DNA of 64,000 bases, taken from the NCBI RefSeq assembly GCF_001870785.1, contig NZ_MOLV01000010.1, forward strand, positions 1-64,000, written 5' to 3'. Origin of the DNA: Exiguobacterium sp. KRL4. GTDB taxonomy: Bacteria > Bacillota > Bacilli > Exiguobacteriales > Exiguobacteriaceae. Both the position numbers and the translations under genes were made by a program. The notes beneath the pieces are model-generated. The model searched no databases and had not been told where the DNA came from. It saw only the letters and a program-made list of their open reading frames with translations. Below, piece by piece: positions 43,650 through 52,325 of the stretch; within the stretch, counting starts at the first letter, position 1; each line of letters starts with the position of its first letter.

Positions 43650-43664
43650 TGAGAATGATTATCA
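43650..43664. promoter_or_regulatory. Fur box of the asb operon
   Basis: TGAGAATGATTATCA, one mismatch to the 7-1-7 consensus, 25 bases before asbA. Confidence 0.85.
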
Positions 43665-43688
43665 ATTGTTAGAAGGAGTGTGACAGTC

Positions 43689-45416
43689 ATGACGACACGT
43701 ACAGAACGAACCGAAGAGATTGCAACCCGTGCAACGCTCCAAGCATTCGGTAACAGCTACCTCCGTGAAATCGACATGATCGAGTGGTTCATTCCAACAG
43801 ACGAGGAGAATGTCCGGTTCGGTGATACCGCCTGCCGGATCGACGTTGGGACCGTCTATATTCTTGAAATCCGCCGCCGTTCACGGATCGGGCGTCACGA
43901 AATCGGACGGATTTACCGGCAAACGACGAGCGGGTGGACAGAGGAAGCACCGTTGACTTTCATTATCGCCTGTTGCCAACATCTGCAACGGCTTGCTCCC
44001 GGCGTGACGGATTTATTGTACCGGGTTCTCGACAGTCACCGGGGTATGTGTCACATCATCGCGCATGAGCTGAACGAGCCGGTTTGTCCTGAGACGTTTC
44101 TTGAACACGAGCAGACGGTCCGGTTCGGACATTGGTTCCACCCGACGCCGAAAAGCCGGGTCGGGATGCATGACTGGGAGCAAGTCGCGTATGCACCGGA
44201 ATTTAGGAACGGGTTCCAACTCGATTATTTTGCGGTCGACGAGTCTTTGCTGACGGAAGCCAGTGCGACGGATCAATGGATCAGTGAACAGATGCGGAAG
44301 CAACTTGGATCAGCGGTTACACTGTCAGCGTCAGAACGCCTGTTACCCGCTCATCCTTTGCAGACGCAACATCTTTTACTGCAACCGACCGTGCAACAGT
44401 TGCTCGCGACGAACCAACTGCGCCATCTCGGACGGCTTGGTCCGACGTACTTCGCGACATCCTCGATTCGGACGGTCCTGCAAGCGGATCGGTCGCACAT
44501 GCTGAAGTTTTCGATTCCGGTCCAGGTGACGAATTCACGCCGGGTCAATAAACGGCATGAATTGACGGCAGGACTGGTCATGCGACGTCTCGCTGAACAG
44601 TTGACGTTACCAAAGGGGTTTTCAATTACGCACGATCCGGCCTATGCGACGATTCAAACGGAGGCGGCAGAATCCGGTTTTGAGGTCATCTACCGCGAAG
44701 CGCAAGGAGACGCAATCAATGTCGCGGCCCTCGTTCAGGAACCGCTCGATCAAGAACCATCTGTTCTGATGTCGCTTGTCCACGAAGCCAGACAATCGGG
44801 TCAATCGTTAGACGAAGCTGCCTGGGAGTGGTTTGCAGCGTATATCGAACTGACCGTTGGAGCGCTGATTGATTTGTATGAGACTTACGGGATTGCGCTC
44901 GAAGCGCACCAACAGAACAGTCTGATCCGCGTCGAACGAGGACGTCCGGTCAGCTATCAGTTCCGGGATAACCAAGGGTATTATCTCGCCCGGACACACG
45001 AAGAACGATTAGTACGACTGGAACCCTCACTCGCCCGGGCACCGGAACTGTTTTATGACGAAACGACGATTCAGGAACGACTGACCTATTACGTGATTTG
45101 GAATCACTTGGCCGGTCTGATTCAGCGGTTCGACCGTGATGGACTTTTGCCGGAACAAGATCTGCTCGATTGGCTCGGGAACTGGTTCGAAGACCGACAA
45201 GCGACGTTATCCGGACTTGGGAAAGACTGGATCGAGTATCTCCGTTCGCGTCAGACGTTACCTTACAAGGCAAACTTGTTGACGCGCCTGCATGCACTTG
45301 ACGAACTGGAAGTCAGCGGGGAACGGGTCATCTTCATCGACATCGATAATCCATTACAGCGGGAGGGATACCATGCCACAATTGAGCGAACGACGTGTCT
45401 GCAAACAACTTCTTGA
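43689..45416 (+). CDS. asbA: Petrobactin synthetase AsbA (NIS synthetase)
   Basis: A 575-residue IucA/IucC-family enzyme. AsbA joins citrate and spermidine using ATP, the first backbone step of petrobactin in Bacillus anthracis. Motifs are GHWFHPTPKSRVGMHDWE (about 145-162), AHPLQTQH, SSIRTVLQ, KFSIPVQVTNSRR and EAHQQNSL. Gene order asbABCDEF identifies it. ATG 43689 has AAGGAG ten bases upstream; the GTG at 43680 is too close. It overlaps asbB by 44 bases. Product identity is inferred from the complete operon. Confidence 0.9.
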   Translation: MTTRTERTEEIATRATLQAFGNSYLREIDMIEWFIPTDEENVRFGDTACRIDVGTVYILEIRRRSRIGRHEIGRIYRQTTSGWTEEAPLTFIIACCQHLQRLAPGVTDLLYRVLDSHRGMCHIIAHELNEPVCPETFLEHEQTVRFGHWFHPTPKSRVGMHDWEQVAYAPEFRNGFQLDYFAVDESLLTEASATDQWISEQMRKQLGSAVTLSASERLLPAHPLQTQHLLLQPTVQQLLATNQLRHLGRLGPTYFATSSIRTVLQADRSHMLKFSIPVQVTNSRRVNKRHELTAGLVMRRLAEQLTLPKGFSITHDPAYATIQTEAAESGFEVIYREAQGDAINVAALVQEPLDQEPSVLMSLVHEARQSGQSLDEAAWEWFAAYIELTVGALIDLYETYGIALEAHQQNSLIRVERGRPVSYQFRDNQGYYLARTHEERLVRLEPSLARAPELFYDETTIQERLTYYVIWNHLAGLIQRFDRDGLLPEQDLLDWLGNWFEDRQATLSGLGKDWIEYLRSRQTLPYKANLLTRLHALDELEVSGERVIFIDIDNPLQREGYHATIERTTCLQTTS

Positions 45417-47019
45417 AGCCATCCTGTTTGAACGGATCGAACCGTTCATCGAACACCGGCGACAGGGACAGACGACGTTTCGTTTTGTCCGTCCGCCGTA
45501 TGAACTGACAGTCGACGGCAGACGGGGAGCGTTTGACCGCGTTTGGCTCGACATCGAGACGGTCGTCTTGACGCGGGGAAATCACGAGCAATCGCCGACG
45601 CTTAAGCACATCATGGACTGTTTTCAACTCGCGGAGCCGCTGCGGTTGGAACTGCGGCAGACGGTTCAGTTTGCCGACGTGTGTCCGACATATCCCGAGC
45701 TGCGAACGCATCTGTCCTACGAACAACTGGAACAAGCATTGGTCGAAGGGCATCCGTACCATCCGTGTTTTAAGTCCCGGATTGGCTTTTCGCGTGACGA
45801 CCACTTGCGCTATGGACCGGAAGCAGGACAACGTTTCCGGTTGCACTTTGTTGCCCTTCCGGTATCAATCGTTCATCAACAACGCATGGAAGGTGTGATG
45901 GAGCAGACGTTTGGGCACGAGACGTATCTCCGGTTGCAGGAAAAGCTGGCCTCTGCGGTCAACGATCCGACCTGTTATCACGTTCTGCCGGTCCACCCGT
46001 GGCAATGGCAACACGTCGAAGCGGACGTCCGTGCATCCGGCGGTATCGATCTCGGGGAAGCCGGTCCCTTGTTTCAAGCGACCCAATCGATCCGGACCGT
46101 TTTTCGACCGGATGCGCCGACGGTTCCGCACATCAAGCTCCCGCTCGATTTGATGCAGACGTCCTCACGACGGACGTTCACCGTTCCGAACATCGTCGCA
46201 GCACCTGTTTTGTCCGACTGGTTGATCGACCGGACGCAAAAACTGCCGGTGACCGTGCTCCGGGAATTTGCCAGTCAAGTTGTTGAGACGACAGACGGAA
46301 ACTTGTCGGGACGAATCGGCTGTTTGTACCGGGACAATGTCTTGGCGGCTGTGTCACCGGACGAAACGGTCATCCCGTTGACAGCACTCGCCCTCCGTGA
46401 AGGGAACGAGACCCTGTTTCTTGAACCGTGGTTCAAGACCTACGGACGGGAGCGCTGGCTGAAACAGTTTCTGACCGTCTATCTGGAACCGGTCTTCCGG
46501 CTTCTCGTTGAAGAAGGAATCGCGGTGGAGGCGCATGCCCAAAATGCTTTGTTGGTCTTGAAGGACGGTTGGCCGACGCAGCTGATGTTACGGGATTTTC
46601 ATGACAGCGTTGAATTTGTCCGTTCCTTTGTCCGACGTCCGGAAAAGATTCCGACGTTCGATACGCTGCATCCGGCTTTTCGCTCAACGACTAATCTGTA
46701 CTATGAGATGGACCAGGTCGAAGCGTTGCGTGAGCTGGTCGTCGATACGGTGTTTGTCTTTCATCTGACGGAGTTGTCGCATCAGCTGAAAGAAACACAT
46801 CAGCTCGACGAGACGACCTTTTTTAAATGGACCGCCGACATACTCGCTGGACTAAATTTGCCACCGGCTCGTCTGGAAGCGTTGCAACTCGATACGCCGA
46901 CGATCTATACGGAGTCGCTTGTTGCACGGAAATTCAACACGACGCAGTGCCGGCATCTGGTCCGTAATCCTCTGCAATCCCAAACACCGAAAGGAAGCGA
47001 AATGCATGTTATACATTGA
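45373..47019 (+). CDS. asbB: Petrobactin synthetase AsbB (NIS synthetase)
   Basis: A 548-residue IucA/IucC enzyme that completes petrobactin by adding the second arm to citrate. Motifs are EGHPYHPCFKSRIGFS, VLPVHPWQWQH, QSIRTVFR, KLPLDLMQTSSRR and EAHAQNALL. ATG 45373 with GGGAGG lies inside the end of asbA, so translation is coupled. Confidence 0.9.
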   Translation: MPQLSERRVCKQLLEAILFERIEPFIEHRRQGQTTFRFVRPPYELTVDGRRGAFDRVWLDIETVVLTRGNHEQSPTLKHIMDCFQLAEPLRLELRQTVQFADVCPTYPELRTHLSYEQLEQALVEGHPYHPCFKSRIGFSRDDHLRYGPEAGQRFRLHFVALPVSIVHQQRMEGVMEQTFGHETYLRLQEKLASAVNDPTCYHVLPVHPWQWQHVEADVRASGGIDLGEAGPLFQATQSIRTVFRPDAPTVPHIKLPLDLMQTSSRRTFTVPNIVAAPVLSDWLIDRTQKLPVTVLREFASQVVETTDGNLSGRIGCLYRDNVLAAVSPDETVIPLTALALREGNETLFLEPWFKTYGRERWLKQFLTVYLEPVFRLLVEEGIAVEAHAQNALLVLKDGWPTQLMLRDFHDSVEFVRSFVRRPEKIPTFDTLHPAFRSTTNLYYEMDQVEALRELVVDTVFVFHLTELSHQLKETHQLDETTFFKWTADILAGLNLPPARLEALQLDTPTIYTESLVARKFNTTQCRHLVRNPLQSQTPKGSEMHVIH

Positions 47020-48214
47020 AGACACGTTTTATACGAAACAGATGCTGACCGATCATCCGGTCTGTCGATTAAGCTGGCTCACGGATCCTGCACAGACCGT
47101 CGTTGCCGTCTGCGTCAAGGACACAGCGGCATGGATCGCGTTTTGTCTCTATATGAAACAGATGAACGGGACGGTCGTACCGCTCCATCCGGATTTGCCG
47201 GAAGCCGGGGCAAGACGTCTGGCAGAACAAGCCGGGTGCGACTATTTGGTCTATCACGATTTTCAGCAACCGATCCGCTTGATCGCAGCAAAACCTCGTC
47301 CAGGTGGACTGATCCAGTTCAGCTCCGGGACGACGGGAGACGCCAAAGTCATTCACCGGACGTGGGCTTCGATTGACGAGGAACTGACAGCCTATGGTCA
47401 ACGTTTTCCGTTAACGGCGACGACCGGAACCATCGTTGCCTGCCCGACGTCGCATTCATTCGGATTGATTTGCGGGGTCTTGGCGACACTTGAGCGCGGA
47501 GCGACACCGATTATCTTGGAAAATCTGTCACCGAAGCATATTTTACACGTCTGTCAGGCACATCCAAACGCCATTTTGTATGCCGGACCGGGACTCGTCT
47601 ATTTACTCAGCCAATTTAAGCAACGGCTGTTTGCGGTGATGATTTCCGGGATGACCTTGCCGACCGTCTGGTTTGAAGCGATCCACAACGTAACGGATCA
47701 TCTGTTGCAACAGTACGGCTGTTCGGAAATCGGCTGCATCGCCTTACATCCTGCTCCGAAATCAGCTCAAGCGATCGGCTATCCGTTGCCACATCTGCAA
47801 ATCAAGTCTGGCACCGTTGACGAGCCGGCTGAGTTAATGGTGAAGGCAGGAGACCAGTGGATCGGAACCAAAGATTTAATGGGGCAGACGAGTACCGGCG
47901 AATTGCGGTTCTTCAGTCGTCTCGACGAAATGATCAATGTGTCCGGTCTGTCGGTTTATCCGGCGGATGTTGAGGATGTATTACTCCGTCATGATGATGT
48001 CGAAGAGGCCGTCGTCTTCAAACGGACGGACCGTCTGCAGGGTGAACGTGTCTGTGTCCAAGTCGTCAGCTCGGCGACGGAAGACGCGTTGCGGACCTAT
48101 TGTCGGGAACAGCTTGCACCGCATCAATGTCCGTCGGATTGGGCGTTTGTGCCGGCCATTGAAAAGCTGCCGAACGGGAAAATCAGTCGCGTTCGTCTGG
48201 GGGTGACGTCATGA
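47006..48214 (+). CDS. asbC: 3,4-Dihydroxybenzoate-AMP ligase AsbC
   Basis: A 402-residue member of the adenylate-forming family, which loads 3,4-dihydroxybenzoate onto AsbD. The phosphate loop is FSSGTTGDAKVIHRTW, then YGCSEIGC and the C-terminal catalytic Lys in LPNGKISRVR. It is shorter than full NRPS adenylation domains, as is AsbC of B. anthracis (about 410). ATG 47006 follows AAAGGAAG; it overlaps asbB by 14 bases. Confidence 0.9.
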   Translation: MLYIEDTFYTKQMLTDHPVCRLSWLTDPAQTVVAVCVKDTAAWIAFCLYMKQMNGTVVPLHPDLPEAGARRLAEQAGCDYLVYHDFQQPIRLIAAKPRPGGLIQFSSGTTGDAKVIHRTWASIDEELTAYGQRFPLTATTGTIVACPTSHSFGLICGVLATLERGATPIILENLSPKHILHVCQAHPNAILYAGPGLVYLLSQFKQRLFAVMISGMTLPTVWFEAIHNVTDHLLQQYGCSEIGCIALHPAPKSAQAIGYPLPHLQIKSGTVDEPAELMVKAGDQWIGTKDLMGQTSTGELRFFSRLDEMINVSGLSVYPADVEDVLLRHDDVEEAVVFKRTDRLQGERVCVQVVSSATEDALRTYCREQLAPHQCPSDWAFVPAIEKLPNGKISRVRLGVTS

Positions 48215-48465
48215 GTCCACTCCTTGATTACACGTCATTTTGTCAGATTGCCGAGGAACAGCTGGAAGTGACTATGGAACAACCAGTGACGGGAGGAGAA
48301 CGGCTTCGGGACGATCTGCAGCTGGATTCGATGCGGTTGTTGCAATTGCTCGTTCATCTGGAACTCGAACACGGGTATGTCCTGGCTGATGAGAAGCTTG
48401 CTCAACTGCCGCAGATGACGGTCGATCAGTTGCTGCAATCGTTGGCACGAAAGGAGGTCGTCTGA
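48211..48465 (+). CDS. asbD: Aryl carrier protein AsbD
   Basis: An 84-residue acyl-carrier protein with the phosphopantetheine Ser at S40 (DDLQLDSMRLLQLL). It carries dihydroxybenzoate as a thioester between AsbC and AsbE. Overlaps asbC by four bases (ATGA) and asbE by one. Confidence 0.92.
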   Translation: MSPLLDYTSFCQIAEEQLEVTMEQPVTGGERLRDDLQLDSMRLLQLLVHLELEHGYVLADEKLAQLPQMTVDQLLQSLARKEVV

Positions 48466-49466
48466 TGATTAAAGTTCACTGTCTCGTCAGTTGTGTGTGT
48501 GAAGTAATCAAACGATCGGACGCCGACCATCGTCCGTACTACTTTGGCATCTGGGACGCTGACTTTGCGTTGACGTCTGAGTTTATCCTGTCCCACCATG
48601 CGGCGCATATCAGTCATGAAGCGATGCTCGATTGGTACCGCTTGCTGTATGGAATCACCGTTCAGTCCTGGTACGATCCGTCCCGCTCTAAAGCAGCGAA
48701 CCTCACCGTTCTGGAACAGTTCATGAAAACAAAACGACCGGAACAGTCCGTCATCGTCATGCTCGACCTCGCCCGGTTACCGGAGCGGGAGAACAAATTC
48801 CATCACGAGGTCTTTCCGCATTACGTGATGCTCGAACCAACGGATGATGAAGAGAAGTGGCGGATGCTTGATCCGGACTTCCGGTATGAAGGTGAATTTG
48901 ATCGGACACGGATTCTTCAGGCGATCGATCAGCCGACTGTCGCCGGCGGCTTTTGGTTTGACGGGAGTCAGGTCAAATTGCCGGACACGGAAACCGTCTC
49001 CGCGTATTTCATGAGTGGTCTCAAGCGGCACCATCCATTGACGGAAGCGGTCGAACAGGTCATCTTACACCACGCGTCGAGACCGGAAAAGTTGCCGGAG
49101 GCGTTAAAGCAACTGCCCGTCATCGCTATCCGCAAATATGCTTATGAGCATGCCTTTGCTTATTTTTATGAACGCTTAGGCATTGATTTAGTGGCATCCG
49201 ATTTTGACGACTGGTGTGACAAAATCGAGCAATTGGTCAATCAATACACAATCATTCAACACCGGGCGATCAAATACAGCATGACCCGCGACCGGGCAGA
49301 TTTACAGGATATCCAACAATGGCTCGTCGCACAAACGACGCTGGAAGATGACATCAAACGGCAACTTGTCGATTTGTTCAGCCGATTTCAACAGAAAGAA
49401 GGGGAAACGGATGCAACTCGCACTTTGTACAATCAGCTACCGGCATCATCTACGGTCATTCGATGA
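48465..49466 (+). CDS. asbE: Petrobactin biosynthesis protein AsbE
   Basis: A 333-residue cytoplasmic protein assigned by position and size. AsbE transfers the dihydroxybenzoyl group from AsbD to the spermidine arm. It has an acidic/aromatic N-terminus (YFGIWDADFALTSEF) and a helical C-terminus; no classic catalytic motif stands out. AAGGAGG precedes the ATG. Overlaps asbF by 56 bases. Confidence 0.82.
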   Translation: MIKVHCLVSCVCEVIKRSDADHRPYYFGIWDADFALTSEFILSHHAAHISHEAMLDWYRLLYGITVQSWYDPSRSKAANLTVLEQFMKTKRPEQSVIVMLDLARLPERENKFHHEVFPHYVMLEPTDDEEKWRMLDPDFRYEGEFDRTRILQAIDQPTVAGGFWFDGSQVKLPDTETVSAYFMSGLKRHHPLTEAVEQVILHHASRPEKLPEALKQLPVIAIRKYAYEHAFAYFYERLGIDLVASDFDDWCDKIEQLVNQYTIIQHRAIKYSMTRDRADLQDIQQWLVAQTTLEDDIKRQLVDLFSRFQQKEGETDATRTLYNQLPASSTVIR

Positions 49467-50238
49467 GTTGGTGAGGTTTGCCGCAGCAAACGAGTTTGAG
49501 GCGATGGATGTTTGGGGTGTTCATGCGAAGCATCTGCAGGAAGCAGACCTCGTCTTGTTACAAAACAGCGGAGTTTATGTCAGCATGCTCAGCCATTACC
49601 TGTCGTTTGATGCTCCGCTGTCTGTCTTGCTTGAACAAACGAAAGCCTTGTCTCGTCTCGCCCAGCGGCTCAGGACCCGCCGGATCCGGATTTTTGCCGG
49701 TCACAAGGCAAGTCATCAACTGACGGAGGCGGAACGGGCGCGACTTGTCTATCAATTGAGCGGTGTCTGTAAAGTCTTGGATCAAGCGAAGCAGTTGGTG
49801 TTGCTTGAAATCCATCCGAATACGGCGGCCGACACGATCGAGTCGACGGAACGGTTATTGCACGAGGTCAATCATCCGGCCTGCCGCGTGAACTTCGACG
49901 TCCTTCATGTCGTCGAATCCGGCGCCGATCCGGTCGCAGCTTACCGCCGGCTCGAACCGGTCATCGAACACCTTCACTTGAAGACGGTTGCACGAGCCGA
50001 TCAATTCGACGTCTTTGAACCGGCTAATGTGTATGCGGCAAGCGGCTCACGGGACGGCATGGTGCCGTTATTTGACGGCATCGTTGATTACGACCGATTT
50101 TTTGACGAACTCAAATCGGCGCTGGTTGCAAAAACGGCGAGTCTCGAATGGTTCGGAGAGCATCCGGATGAACGATTGGTGAATGACGGACGATTGGTAC
50201 GTCAACGTTTGGCACGACCGGTTCTGCAATTCACCTAA
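49411..50238 (+). CDS. asbF: 3-Dehydroshikimate dehydratase AsbF
   Basis: A 275-residue TIM barrel of the xylose-isomerase-like family, which makes 3,4-dihydroxybenzoate from 3-dehydroshikimate. Putative metal ligands are in LLEIHPNTAADT (Glu), VNFDVLHV (Asp, His), HLHLKT (His) and ASLEWFGEH (Glu). Size matches AsbF (280). ATG 49411 with GAAGGGG. Last gene of the operon; no clear terminator follows. Confidence 0.9.
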   Translation: MQLALCTISYRHHLRSFDELVRFAAANEFEAMDVWGVHAKHLQEADLVLLQNSGVYVSMLSHYLSFDAPLSVLLEQTKALSRLAQRLRTRRIRIFAGHKASHQLTEAERARLVYQLSGVCKVLDQAKQLVLLEIHPNTAADTIESTERLLHEVNHPACRVNFDVLHVVESGADPVAAYRRLEPVIEHLHLKTVARADQFDVFEPANVYAASGSRDGMVPLFDGIVDYDRFFDELKSALVAKTASLEWFGEHPDERLVNDGRLVRQRLARPVLQFT

Positions 50239-50337
50239 TGTTCACGGCTCAAGGAGTTTAGAGGACCGGACGAAAAGGAAAGCAATAGAATGTAAGTCAT
50301 TGTTGATGGTCTCGTTGAAAAAGAAAGGATGTTGAAC

Positions 50338-51450
50338 ATGTCAGAACGTGTTTTCATTAGTCCGGCAAAGTACGTCCAAGGAAAAAATGTCATTGATCGG
50401 CTCGGTACATACGTGAGCCCGATCGGTGACGTGGCCCTCGTCATCGCGGATGATGTCGTCTGGGGAATTGTCGAGGAACGTGTCCAAGCTTCATTTTCAA
50501 CCGAAGGAATCAAAATCGAAAAAGCGGACTTCAGCGGAGAAGCCTCAAAGCATGAAGTCGAACGGATTGCGACGCAAGCGAAAGACGTTGGTGTCAAGTT
50601 CGTCATGGGCGTAGGCGGCGGGAAAACGCTTGATACAGCGAAAGCCGTCTCCGACGAACTCCATCTGCCGGTCGTCATCGTCCCGACCATCGCGTCGACC
50701 GATGCACCGACCAGTGCCTTATCGGTCATTTATTCCGATGAAGGAATTTTTGAGAGTTATCGATTCTACAACAAAAATCCGGATCTTGTTCTGGTCGACA
50801 CGAAGTTGATCTCGGAAGCACCGGCACGTTTCTTTGCCTCGGGTATTGCCGACGCACTGGCGACATGGGTCGAAGTGCGAAGCGTCATTGCTTTTGGCGG
50901 ATCGACGATGGCCGGTGGACGCCCGACGATTGCAGCGGAAGCCATCGCGAAACGGTGTGAAGAGGTCTTGTTTGAGCACGGACGCCTCGCCTACGAGTCG
51001 GTTCAGGCGAAAGTCGTCACGCCGGCTCTCGAAGCCGTCGTCGAAGCGAACACTTTGCTGAGCGGTCTTGGTTTTGAGAGCGGGGGGCTTGCGGCAGCGC
51101 ACGCCATCCATAACGGCTTTACGGCACTCGACGGGGACATCCATCACTTGACGCACGGTGAAAAGGTTGCGTTCGGGACACTTGTCCAACTGGCCCTCGA
51201 AGAACATCCTCAAGAAGAGATTGAGCGGTATATTGCGTTTTATATGGACCTTGGTCTGCCGGTCACACTCGAAGACGTTAAATTAAAAGATGCGTCACGC
51301 GAAGACATCCTCAAAGTCGGACAGGCGGCGACGGCAGACGGGGAGACGATCCACAGCGGATTTGATGTCACTGCTGATGAAGTAGCGGATGCAATCATTG
51401 CAGCGGACCGTTACTCCAAAGCCTATCAAGCGAAACGGGCTAAATCTTAA
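50338..51450 (+). CDS. gldA: Glycerol dehydrogenase
   Basis: A 370-residue zinc-dependent, NAD-linked iron-type alcohol dehydrogenase, oxidising glycerol to dihydroxyacetone. Motifs: [15 protein letters not shown] (near 94-108), [17 protein letters not shown], and zinc ligands in [11 protein letters not shown] (Asp), [10 protein letters not shown] (His) and [11 protein letters not shown] (His). ATG 50338 is chosen over 50329, which adjoins the AAAGG site. It has no visible link to the iron genes upstream. Confidence 0.95.
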   Translation: MSERVFISPAKYVQGKNVIDRLGTYVSPIGDVALVIADDVVWGIVEERVQASFSTEGIKIEKADFSGEASKHEVERIATQAKDVGVKFVMGVGGGKTLDTAKAVSDELHLPVVIVPTIASTDAPTSALSVIYSDEGIFESYRFYNKNPDLVLVDTKLISEAPARFFASGIADALATWVEVRSVIAFGGSTMAGGRPTIAAEAIAKRCEEVLFEHGRLAYESVQAKVVTPALEAVVEANTLLSGLGFESGGLAAAHAIHNGFTALDGDIHHLTHGEKVAFGTLVQLALEEHPQEEIERYIAFYMDLGLPVTLEDVKLKDASREDILKVGQAATADGETIHSGFDVTADEVADAIIAADRYSKAYQAKRAKS

Positions 51451-51547
51451 AACGTCCCAGTCTGATTCTTGAGTAACCTTGGAATCACTACTTGCCCTTC
51501 CTTTCCATAGGAGTCGAGGGGATACATGTTTCCGTCCGATTTCAAAC

Positions 51548-51590
51548 AAATGGCCGATGATCCTTTTAACAGGGTCGTCGGCCATTTCAT
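51548..51590 (+). terminator. Possible gldA terminator
   Basis: AAATGGCCGA / TCGGCCATTT stem; the T tract is short, so it is weak. Confidence 0.5.
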
Positions 51591-51617
51591 CTGAGATCAT
51601 GACTTTTCATAATCCTT

Positions 51618-52052
51618 CTACTCACTTTTCGCGATATTGTTTATGACAATCGGTTCACTATAAGAAAGAATGTAAAACTCTTGGTCAAACGTCCTGATAA
51701 CAAATAAATTTAGTTCACCACGTTCGGTGTAGATTTCTTTTGTTTTCATATGTTTCTCAGCGAAATCACCAAAAACCGACTCTTTTAGCTTCACGACCGG
51801 ATAGGGATTTCTGAGTCCTTCTTCAATGATTCCATGCTCTTGAAGAGTCCCAGTGAACACAGCATACTTTTCGAAGCGCATCAAAAAATAATCGCGCGAA
51901 GGATCGTCAATTAGTAATTTTAACGAATCGTCAGCTCCATAAAAGTACATATCGATTGCGAAATGGTCATTCCTATTTAAGGACATCGTATCTAATTCCA
52001 ATTCGTAGTCTTCAACGCTGAGTAAAAAATCGAGATCTATGTTGTTCAACAA
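51618..52052 (-). CDS. Orphan hypothetical protein
   Basis: A 144-residue acidic soluble protein (for example LDFLLSVEDYELELDTMSLN) with aromatic-rich strands. It has no signal or membrane segment and matches no family I know. Its DNA is more AT-rich than its neighbours, which suggests recent transfer. A size and charge like this are seen among immunity proteins, but no toxin gene is next to it. GGGGG precedes the ATG. Confidence 0.6.
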   Translation of the reverse strand: MLNNIDLDFLLSVEDYELELDTMSLNRNDHFAIDMYFYGADDSLKLLIDDPSRDYFLMRFEKYAVFTGTLQEHGIIEEGLRNPYPVVKLKESVFGDFAEKHMKTKEIYTERGELNLFVIRTFDQEFYILSYSEPIVINNIAKSE

Positions 52053-52113
52053 GACGCCCCCTTATTATAATTAGAAAATTCATGCAATTTAAACTTCTTT
52101 TGTATTATCATAC

Positions 52114-52168
52114 TTGAATTCCCTCCTCTAGGCTACGATTAGAGAGGGAGAAACCCTAAGTAATTCAA
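52114..52168. other. Nested dyad of unknown role
   Basis: TTGAATT (52114-52120) pairs with AATTCAA (52162-52168). Inside them CCCTCctCTA (52121-52130) pairs with TAGagAGGG (52140-52148). It lies between divergent genes, far from any stop codon, so it is not a plain terminator. It may be an RNA fold or chance. Confidence 0.3.
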
Positions 52169-52246
52169 CTTAACGATCAAAAATAGATCAGGGTAATCGT
52201 GTCATGATGGATGTTGCAGTTTGAGTATTTTACTGGCGAGCAGGGG

Positions 52247-52275
52247 TTGAATTGTTGGCCAAAAATCGTTACAGT
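52247..52275 (+). promoter_or_regulatory. Promoter of the flavoprotein gene
   Basis: TTGAAT-N17-TACAGT. The -10 lies in the left arm of the large palindrome, and the predicted start (about 52282) lies next to the Zur box. Confidence 0.5.
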
Positions 52276-52313
52276 TATTAAAACGTAATGATTACGATTT
52301 AATAACTGTAACG
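52267..52313. promoter_or_regulatory. 47-bp palindrome centred on a Zur box
   Basis: Outer arms of 16 bp (52267-52282 and 52298-52313) are perfectly complementary. The centre CGTAAT-G-ATTACGA (52284-52297) fits the Bacillus Zur consensus TCGTAATNATTACGA with one mismatch at the first base. The whole palindrome has one mismatched pair and ends two bases into the ribosome site region. Confidence 0.75.
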
Positions 52314-52325
52314 GAGGATTTAGAT

